Below, piece by piece: positions 51,247 through 58,291 of a stretch of 64,000 nucleotides of DNA (positions are counted from its first letter, which is position 1; each line of letters starts with the position of its first letter). This DNA is from Deltaproteobacteria bacterium (lineage in GTDB: Bacteria > Myxococcota_A > UBA9160 > UBA6930): the NCBI GenBank assembly GCA_029261795.1, contig JAJDAP010000108.1, positions 1-64,000 of the forward strand, read 5' to 3'. Made by a program: the position numbers and the translations under genes. The notes below the pieces were generated by a model, which was given only the letters and a program-made list of their open reading frames with translations, made no database searches and was not told the DNA's origin.

Positions 51247-52131
51247 CTACGACTGCCGCTTGATCAGCCCGACCAGCACGAGGCCGCCCGCGCCGATCAA
51301 GAACAGGCTACTCGGCTCCGGGACGAACGCGATCGTCAGAGACTGGTAGCCGGCGCGCAGGTCCGCACCCGTCTCCGGGATCTTGATCGTGATCGGCGCG
51401 ACCAGCGTGAGCATGCCGCCGCTGGCGGTCAGGCTGTTCGTACCCATCGCGGTTCCGGACGTCACGAACGGGTTGGCGACGGTACCGCCCCCGCCGCCGA
51501 GGTTGCCGTCGTTGAACGTGATGGTGCCCGTGGTCCAGTCGGAGCCACTGACGGTGACTGTCACCGGGTTGCCCAGGATGTTGGCCATCGCCGTCACGAT
51601 ACCGGTCGAGCCGGCGTTGATCGGCAGGATCAGGCTGCCGAAGACGTTCGGCAGGGGCGAGATGCCCAGCAGGATGCCGAGGTTGGCGCCGGTGCCGAGG
51701 GCACCGCCGAAGCCGCCTGCAGGGCCGGCGCCCGCGCCGAAGCTACCCGCGTTCGAGAACTGGTTGGTGACCGTACCGATGATGAAGATCGAACTCGCCG
51801 CGGTCGGCAGCGGAACGGGTCCGCCCCAGTTCGTAGCGGACGGCCGGAAGCTGTTGACCACGAAGACGCCCGAGGCGATGCCGAAGCCCGTGGAGCTGTG
51901 GTTCAACAGCCGGCCCGAGGCCGTGGTGCAGGTCTCGACACCCGTCACGGCGTCGACGGGGCAACCCGTCGCGGCCAATGGGACCGGGCTTGCGGGAAGG
52001 CCGGAGCCCGTGCCGGTGAAGGCGGTGAGGGTGGCCGTGAAGCCGGTCACCGCGGCGTTGGCGCCAGTTGCGGCGAGGATCCAGAAGAGGGCGGCAACCA
52101 TCATCGCCGTGCGTCGGTGGATCGAGGTCAT
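51247..52131 (-). CDS. PEP-CTERM-anchored exported protein A (294 aa)
   Basis: Signal peptide (WILAATGANA), a glycine/threonine-rich beta-type body, and a C-terminal sorting tail: VPEPSSLFLIGAGGLVLVGL followed by KRQS. PEP-CTERM proteins are cut by an exosortase and delivered to the surface or matrix. The body is nearly the same as that of the next gene upstream, so it is a tandem duplicate. Two pairs of cysteines in the N-terminal third may form disulfides. ATG 52131 has a GGAG site. No exosortase gene is in the window. Confidence 0.88.
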   Translation of the reverse strand: MTSIHRRTAMMVAALFWILAATGANAAVTGFTATLTAFTGTGSGLPASPVPLAATGCPVDAVTGVETCTTASGRLLNHSSTGFGIASGVFVVNSFRPSATNWGGPVPLPTAASSIFIIGTVTNQFSNAGSFGAGAGPAGGFGGALGTGANLGILLGISPLPNVFGSLILPINAGSTGIVTAMANILGNPVTVTVSGSDWTTGTITFNDGNLGGGGGTVANPFVTSGTAMGTNSLTASGGMLTLVAPITIKIPETGADLRAGYQSLTIAFVPEPSSLFLIGAGGLVLVGLIKRQS

Positions 52132-52196
52132 GTCGGGTGTCTCCATCTGCGAGGCACCGCCTCGCAGCCAGCCCTGTGCCACCTGCCGAGCGAGCC

Positions 52197-52238
52197 CCAA
52201 AAAGAATGCGGCCCCCTTCCCGAAGGAAGAGGGCCGCA
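52197..52238 (-). terminator. Rho-independent terminator after PEP-CTERM protein B
   Basis: On the minus strand GCGGCCCTCTTCC, loop TTCGG, then the complementary arm, followed by ATTCTTTTT. The stem lies at 52207-52238 and the T-run at 52197-52206. It follows the stop of the gene at 52274 and separates it from the gene at 51247. Confidence 0.85.
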
Positions 52239-52273
52239 CGGTTCATTCGAACCCGGCTCGTTCTGGGAACGAA

Positions 52274-53149
52274 CTAGGCGTTGCGGCGGCGACCGATGGC
52301 CACGAGGCCCACAACACCGGCGCCGAGGAGCACCAGCGTGCCCGGCTCCGGGACGAAGGTCAATTTCAGCACCTGGTAACCGGCGCGGAGGTCCGCACCC
52401 GTCCCCGGGATCTTGATCGTGATCGGCGCGACCAGCGTGACCATGCCGCCGCTGGCGGTCAGGCTGTTCGTACCCATCGCGGTTCCGGACGTCACGAACG
52501 GGTTGGCGACGGTACCGTTGCCGCCGCCAAGGTTGCCGTCGTTGAACGTGACGGTGCCCGTGGTCCAGTTGGAGCCACTGACGGTGACCGTCACTGCGTT
52601 GCCCAGGATGTTGGCCATCGCCGTCACGGTACCGGTCGAGCCGGCGTTGATCGGCAGGATCAGGCTGCCGAAGACGTTCGGCAGGGGCGAGATGCCCAGC
52701 AGGATGCCGAGGTTGGCGCCGGTGCCGAGGGCACCGCCGAAGCCGCCAGCCGGGCCGGCGCCCGCACCGAAGGTACCTCCGCCCGAGAACTGGTTGGTGA
52801 CCGTACCGATGATGTAGATCGAGTTCGGGGCGGTCGGCAGCGGAACGGTTCCGCCGAAGTTCGTTGCGGACGGTCCGAAGGCGTTGACCACGAAGACGCC
52901 CGAGCCGATGCCGAAGCCCGTGCTGCTGAAGCCCGACAGCTGGGTGGTGCAGGTATTATCGCCAGTCGAGGGTTCGATCGGGCAACCGGTGGCGGGCAAC
53001 GGAGTCGGGCTCGCCGGAATGCCGGAGCCACTACCGGTGAAGGCGGTGAGGGTTGCCGTGAAGCCGGTCACCGCGGCGAAAGCCGGGGCGGATAACACCA
53101 CGGCTCCAATCACGGCGAGGGTCACGGAAGCGATCTTGCTGCGCATCAT
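52274..53149 (-). CDS. PEP-CTERM-anchored exported protein B (291 aa)
   Basis: Paralogue of the protein at 51247-52131. Signal peptide ending APAFA, a body with near-identical residues (for example TVTNQFS, GAGAGPAGGFGGALGTGANL) and a C-terminal VPEPGTLVLLGAGVVGLVAI with RRRNA. The N-terminal and C-terminal ends differ much more than the middle, which suggests gene conversion or shuffling. A terminator follows. It probably forms a structural surface or matrix component. Confidence 0.88.
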   Translation of the reverse strand: MMRSKIASVTLAVIGAVVLSAPAFAAVTGFTATLTAFTGSGSGIPASPTPLPATGCPIEPSTGDNTCTTQLSGFSSTGFGIGSGVFVVNAFGPSATNFGGTVPLPTAPNSIYIIGTVTNQFSGGGTFGAGAGPAGGFGGALGTGANLGILLGISPLPNVFGSLILPINAGSTGTVTAMANILGNAVTVTVSGSNWTTGTVTFNDGNLGGGNGTVANPFVTSGTAMGTNSLTASGGMVTLVAPITIKIPGTGADLRAGYQVLKLTFVPEPGTLVLLGAGVVGLVAIGRRRNA

Positions 53150-53429
53150 ATGAGTTCCACTCTTCCTTGTTTCGTTCCGAACCGAGGCACCCTGCGACGG
53201 TCGGGTAGAAATTCGATCCCCCTGCTCGCACCACATTCGGGCAGAGGAGGAGGAACACAGGGGAAGTGGGTACCGGGGCGAAAATGTGTCACTAAATCTG
53301 TTGCCGAGGGCTCTCATGGGTGAGAATCGAGCGATCGGGTCCCCCGGGGGCTATAATCGCTTCAACTGTCGGCCCAGGCGCGTCCAGTTAATGCCCGGCT
53401 CGCCGAATCCCGAGGAGGCACCCATCCTT
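53150..53429. promoter_or_regulatory. Divergent promoter region between PEP-CTERM B and TPR operon
   Basis: 280 bases without a gene. A TATAAT hexamer at 53352-53357 is a plausible -10 box for the plus-strand operon, but no good -35 box is seen 17 bases before it. For the minus-strand gene an AAGGAAGAG ribosome site lies before 53149. No other motif recognised. Confidence 0.35.
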
Positions 53430-55862
53430 ATGCGTTCCCATCCCAAGTTCAGCACCGTTCACGGTTCCCAGACGTGGCGGCGATGGCCGGTGCTCGCATT
53501 GGCGATGGCGCTTCTCCTTTTCACGGCTTCGTGTGGCGGCGGCGCCGACCCGGTGGCCGAGGCCCAGGCCCTCTATGAGCAGGGCCAGCTGGCGGATGCG
53601 GTCGCCACCCTCGAGGGTGAACTCGACAAGAACCCGTCGAACGCCGAAGCGAATTACCAACTGGGCACGATCTATGTTGCCGAGCGGAAGTTCCCGCTGG
53701 CGCTGTGGCCACTGCGCAAGGCATCGGAATCCGACGCCCCGGTCGCGCTGCAAGCCGGCCTGCTACTCGGCAATCTGCTCTTGGCGACCGGCCAGTCGGA
53801 AGAGGCCATCAACGTCGCCACCGGGTTGCTCGAGCAGGATGGCACGAACTCGGCGGCGCGGATCATGCGGGCCCAGGCGAAACTCGACCTGAGCCAGTGG
53901 ACCGACGCGCTGGCCGACACGGAGATCCTGCTGGTCGAGACCCCGCGCGACTACACGACGCTCCACACGCACACCACCGCACTCTCTGAACTGGGCCGCT
54001 ACGACGAAGCAGAGCAGTACCTCGAAGCGCTCTACCAGGTTGCGCTGGACGATTTCCCGGTGAAGGCGCCCAACATCTGTATCTCGGTGGCGAGCTTCCT
54101 GGACGAGATTCGAGAAGAACGGACGCGCGCCAAAGAGAAGGCCCTCGAGTGTTTCGAGGCCCATCCGGACAGCGAGATCGTGCTCGAGTGGGCGGTGTGG
54201 CTTCATGACGCATCGGAGGAGTCCGAGGCTGCAGACGCGGTGCTGGTGAAGGCGACCGATCTGGCCCCGCACCGGCTAGGGCTCTGGCAGATGCGCGCCG
54301 AACGTCTCCAGCGCCGCGGCGACACCGCCGAGGCGATCGACGTCTTGAAGCAGGCGGCTGAACTGCTCGACACACCCACGGCCTGGAACGTGTACTCGGG
54401 CATGCTCAGTTCTGCAGGCGAGAACGAACGGGCCATCCAAGCGCTCGAGCGCGGCATCGACGTAGCAGGCGACGACGAGGCGATGAGCTTCGTCAAAGCC
54501 GACCTGCTGACCACGGTCGGTCGCTACGACGAGGCGCGAACCCTGGCAGACTCGCTTTCCGAGCTGGCCTACCGGAATTTCATCCTTGGGCGGATCGCAG
54601 ACGCCGAAGGACATCCAGAGGAAGCCCTGGCGTTGCTCGAGAAGGGCCTCGAGGTCTGGCCCAACAATGCCCAGGCCCGCTACAACGCCGGCCTGCTGGC
54701 CCAGAGGCTCGGCAAGATCTCGCTCGCGCTCGAGCACTACCGGGAAGCCACACGGGCGGATGCAGAGGCCACCGATGCGGCCCTGCGCATGGCCGAACTC
54801 TTGCTGACGACCGGACAGTATGGGGCGGCCAATGATCTTGCGGTGCGTCATGCGGAGAACCGCCCGTGGGACGCCTATCTTCCGCTGGTCGGGGCGGAGG
54901 CGGCGCTTCGCGCCGGCAACCCCACCGATGCGCGCAAGATCTACGTCGACATCGTCGAGGGGCGTCACGGTCTCACGCTCGAGGCGGCACTCGGCGTCGC
55001 CATGGTCGAGCGAGAGACGACCGGACCGGAAGCGGCGGCACAGGTGATTCGCGACGCGAAGCTCGACTGGGCGGATCCGGCCAACGACCGCGCACTGGTT
55101 GCCCTGGTCGGGGATCTCGTCGGGTCCGGAGATGTTGCTGGCGCCAAGGCCGAGCTGGCGCGTGCCATTGCAAGCCGCCCCGATGCCGCCCTGCTGCAAG
55201 TCATCGCCGGTGACGTTCACGTCGCATCCGGCGCACGGGATCCGGCGCAAGCCGCGTACGATCGGGCCGTCGCCCTCGAGCCGGGGCTCGGCGCCGCGAT
55301 CAAGGGCCAGGCGACAGTTGCCGTGTTGCGCAAGGATCTGGAGGGCGCCGTGGTCCTGTTCGATGCGGCAGCCAAAGCGGACACCCCGGACCGGGCGGCC
55401 GCTTATCACGCGGCCCAGATCGTGCTCGAACTCGACAAGCGCGACGAGGCGATCGCCCGCTTGCGCGCCTACCTTCTAGTGGTTCCGGGCGCCGCCAATG
55501 CAGCCAACGATCTCGCCTGGCTGCTCGCGAGCGAGAAGCAGGATCTCGACTACGCCCTGGAGCTGGCCAAACGCGCCGTTCGGGTGCTGCCCTCGGCAGA
55601 CTCGTACGACACCCTGGGTGCGGTTCACATGGCGCGCGGCGTCCCGAAGCTCGCGATACGTGCCTACCAGCAGGGGCTTCGCCTGGATCCGTCTGCCGCG
55701 GGCATCCGATACCGGCTCGCGCTCGCTCAGGATGCGGACGGGCGCACGGTCGCCGCCCTCGAATCGCTCCGAGCCGCGCTCGATCTCGGCGACTTCCCTG
55801 AAGCGGAGCAGGCGAAACTCCGCCTCGCCCAGTTCGAACAGTCGGCCGGGAGCGCGCAATGA
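53430..55862 (+). CDS. TPR-repeat lipoprotein, PEP-CTERM-system type (810 aa)
   Basis: Lipoprotein signal with lipobox FTASC (Cys about residue 36), then a solenoid of more than 15 tetratricopeptide repeats to the C-terminus (for example AEANYQLGTIYVAERKFPLA, GLEVWPNNAQARYNAGLLAQ). Large TPR lipoproteins of this kind accompany PEP-CTERM/exosortase loci in some genomes and probably scaffold export or matrix assembly. ATG 53430 gives the lipoprotein signal; the GAGGAGG site is 12-13 bases upstream, rather far. It is the first gene of a coupled three-gene operon. Confidence 0.85.
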   Translation: MRSHPKFSTVHGSQTWRRWPVLALAMALLLFTASCGGGADPVAEAQALYEQGQLADAVATLEGELDKNPSNAEANYQLGTIYVAERKFPLALWPLRKASESDAPVALQAGLLLGNLLLATGQSEEAINVATGLLEQDGTNSAARIMRAQAKLDLSQWTDALADTEILLVETPRDYTTLHTHTTALSELGRYDEAEQYLEALYQVALDDFPVKAPNICISVASFLDEIREERTRAKEKALECFEAHPDSEIVLEWAVWLHDASEESEAADAVLVKATDLAPHRLGLWQMRAERLQRRGDTAEAIDVLKQAAELLDTPTAWNVYSGMLSSAGENERAIQALERGIDVAGDDEAMSFVKADLLTTVGRYDEARTLADSLSELAYRNFILGRIADAEGHPEEALALLEKGLEVWPNNAQARYNAGLLAQRLGKISLALEHYREATRADAEATDAALRMAELLLTTGQYGAANDLAVRHAENRPWDAYLPLVGAEAALRAGNPTDARKIYVDIVEGRHGLTLEAALGVAMVERETTGPEAAAQVIRDAKLDWADPANDRALVALVGDLVGSGDVAGAKAELARAIASRPDAALLQVIAGDVHVASGARDPAQAAYDRAVALEPGLGAAIKGQATVAVLRKDLEGAVVLFDAAAKADTPDRAAAYHAAQIVLELDKRDEAIARLRAYLLVVPGAANAANDLAWLLASEKQDLDYALELAKRAVRVLPSADSYDTLGAVHMARGVPKLAIRAYQQGLRLDPSAAGIRYRLALAQDADGRTVAALESLRAALDLGDFPEAEQAKLRLAQFEQSAGSAQ

Positions 55863-58291
55863 TCCGGACCGCAAGCAGCGCGCTCGGCCTCGGCCTTGTG
55901 CTGATGTTCGGCTGGGGTTGTACCTCCGAAGAGGCCCGGTTTGCCGAGGCCTTGCAGGAAGCAGAGGCCTACACCGAGCGCCAGGAATTCGGCAAGGCCG
56001 AGGTTGCGCTTCGCAGCGCGCTTCAGCTCCAGCCCAACAACGCTGACGTGAATGAGCGCCTGGCCAGGGTATTGGAGCGGAAACTCGAGTTCGCTGATGC
56101 GATCTTCTACTTCGAGGAAGCCTATCGGCTCGACCCCGACCAGGCCTCTGCAGCGCTCGGCCTTGCACGACTATTGCTAGGCGATGATCTCACGAGGTCC
56201 GAAGAACTTGTCGCAGCGGTGCTGGAACGGGACCCCGCGAATGCCCGCGCCTACGTTTCGCGCTCCTCGATCGCCCTGATCGACGAGGACGTCGACGAAG
56301 CGCTGGCCGCGGCGACGACTGCGACGGAGCTCGATCCCGAGGACGCCCGGACCTGGTTCGCCCTGGCCACCGTGTACCAGGCCCGGATTCGCCAGGCGCG
56401 ACTCGACCGCGAGGAGGTGCGGCTCGCGGACTTCGAAGCCGCCGAGGTTGCATTGCTGCGCGCCATCGAAATCGAGGGGCCGCTGTCTCTCGTCGCACAC
56501 GAACGGGCCCGAATCATCTCGTCCTGGCCTGGCCGGGCCGAGGAGGCCGGCCCACTGCTCCGCGAATTGATCGAGTCGCCGGAGGCGGCTCTGGAGGTCC
56601 GGCAGGCTGCGGCACGCACCTATTTCGAGTTCGGTATGCGTCGCGATGACGTGGCCGCCGTGCGGCTCAGTGTCCCGGTTCTCGTGGATGCGAACAAGGA
56701 ATCGACCGAGGCATGGGAGGCCTGGGCGCGCGTCGAGGAAACCGCGGAACGCGGGGCCGGCGAAGCCGTGTTCCGCAAGTACGTCGAAACGCGCCCCGGT
56801 GACGTCCGCGCCTACGAACATCTGGCGGACTACATGGCGATCACTGGCCGTCGTGACGAGGCCGTCGGCTTCCTCGAGACATCGGCCAGGAAGTTCTCCG
56901 AACCGTCGGTCCTGTTGTCCCGAGCCGTGATCGTGCGAATGGAAAACGGCGATCGGGCGAATGCGGGCGCCGCCTACGAGGCGTTGGCGAACGAATTCCC
57001 GAACGCTCCCCACACGCGCCTGGTCGAGGCGCGGATCGCCTTCAATTCGGGGGAATACGGGCGCTCGGCAGATCTCTATCGGCTTCTGGCGACAGAGATT
57101 CCCTCGGTCGAGGTCTTCCGCTTTCTCTCCCTCTCGGAGCTTTATCTCGGGAATCTCCCCGCCGCCGAGGAGGCGATTCGAAACGCCATGAGCCTGCGCT
57201 CCGGCTTCGAACCGAGCCTGGCGCGAATCCGTGCGCGGATTCGATACGACGCCCGGGACTGGACACCGGTGATTCGCGTGCTCCGGAACATCGTGCGACA
57301 CGGTTACCGGCTTCGCCCGGCCGAGCGGGTCTGGCTCGCCGAGGCGAACTACGGCAACGGCAACGCCAAGGCCGGCCGAAGGGTTCTCGAGAAGCTGCTG
57401 GCCGAAGAGGCAGCGCCGCTCCAAGCGGTTCTCGCGTTCGCTCGTCACGAAGCCGGCACCGACCCGGAGGCGGTGGCCGCGGTACTCGAAGCCGCCAAGG
57501 GCCGCCATCCGGAGAACCTGGGGCTTCGGGTCGTGGAGGCTCGCCTGGCTGCCTCGCGGGGCGACGTCGAACGGGCCAGCGAGATCGTCGAGGAACTGAT
57601 CGGGGCGGGCGACTCACCGCCGATCGCTGCGCTCCTGCTTCGCGGCCGCCTGCGCCTGGCCGCCAATGATCTCGATGGCGCCAATGGGGACGCGCGTCAG
57701 GTCCTCGATCTCGACCCGGGCAACGCGGCGGCGACCCGACTGATGCTGCAGGCGCTCGGTCGCGCAGATCGCATCCCCGAGCTGATTGCAACACTCGAGA
57801 TCGAAGCCGAAGCGGGCAAACTCGAACTCGTGGGCAAGCGCACCCTGGCTTCGCTCCACTCCTCCAATGGAGATACCGACCGAGCCATTCAACTCTACGA
57901 AGAGATCTTCGAAGAGGCGCCCGAAGACGGTTGGACCATGAATGCCCTGGCCTATCTGCTGGCGCGGCGCGGCGACTCGCTCGACCGCGCGCTCGATCTG
58001 GCGCGTTCCGCTGTCGCCAAGATCCCCGACAACCCGCAGACCGTCGACACGCTGGGCTTCGTGTTCCTCGCCAAGGGTTTGCTCGAGCCGGCTCTCGGCC
58101 AATTCGATCACGCGCTCGAAGTGGCGACCGGGAACAACACTTCCCTGCTCGCGACGTTGCGCGCCCACCGCGGCCTGGCCCTCGAGCGTCTCGGGCGCCT
58201 GGCCGACGCGGAGGTCGAATACGCGCTCGCCCGGGAACTCGATCCGGAACTCGACCTGGCGGAACAGGCGCCTGCCTCGGCCGGTACATGA
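55859..58291 (+). CDS. Second TPR-repeat lipoprotein (810 aa)
   Basis: Lipobox GWGC at about residue 21 (ALGLGLVLMFGWGCTSEE), then a continuous TPR solenoid. Starts ATG within ATGA overlap of the first TPR gene, so the two are made in a fixed ratio. Same length as its neighbour, but their sequences differ greatly. Function as in the neighbour: a membrane-tethered protein scaffold. The last repeats (MNALAYLLARRGDSLDRALD) are the best conserved part. Confidence 0.85.
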   Translation: MIRTASSALGLGLVLMFGWGCTSEEARFAEALQEAEAYTERQEFGKAEVALRSALQLQPNNADVNERLARVLERKLEFADAIFYFEEAYRLDPDQASAALGLARLLLGDDLTRSEELVAAVLERDPANARAYVSRSSIALIDEDVDEALAAATTATELDPEDARTWFALATVYQARIRQARLDREEVRLADFEAAEVALLRAIEIEGPLSLVAHERARIISSWPGRAEEAGPLLRELIESPEAALEVRQAAARTYFEFGMRRDDVAAVRLSVPVLVDANKESTEAWEAWARVEETAERGAGEAVFRKYVETRPGDVRAYEHLADYMAITGRRDEAVGFLETSARKFSEPSVLLSRAVIVRMENGDRANAGAAYEALANEFPNAPHTRLVEARIAFNSGEYGRSADLYRLLATEIPSVEVFRFLSLSELYLGNLPAAEEAIRNAMSLRSGFEPSLARIRARIRYDARDWTPVIRVLRNIVRHGYRLRPAERVWLAEANYGNGNAKAGRRVLEKLLAEEAAPLQAVLAFARHEAGTDPEAVAAVLEAAKGRHPENLGLRVVEARLAASRGDVERASEIVEELIGAGDSPPIAALLLRGRLRLAANDLDGANGDARQVLDLDPGNAAATRLMLQALGRADRIPELIATLEIEAEAGKLELVGKRTLASLHSSNGDTDRAIQLYEEIFEEAPEDGWTMNALAYLLARRGDSLDRALDLARSAVAKIPDNPQTVDTLGFVFLAKGLLEPALGQFDHALEVATGNNTSLLATLRAHRGLALERLGRLADAEVEYALARELDPELDLAEQAPASAGT

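Noticed and set aside
51383..53095. 570-codon plus-strand frame rich in Arg, Asp and Val across both PEP-CTERM genes
   Set aside because: Antisense to two well-supported genes with a terminator between them. Its repeated look only mirrors the duplicated cores.
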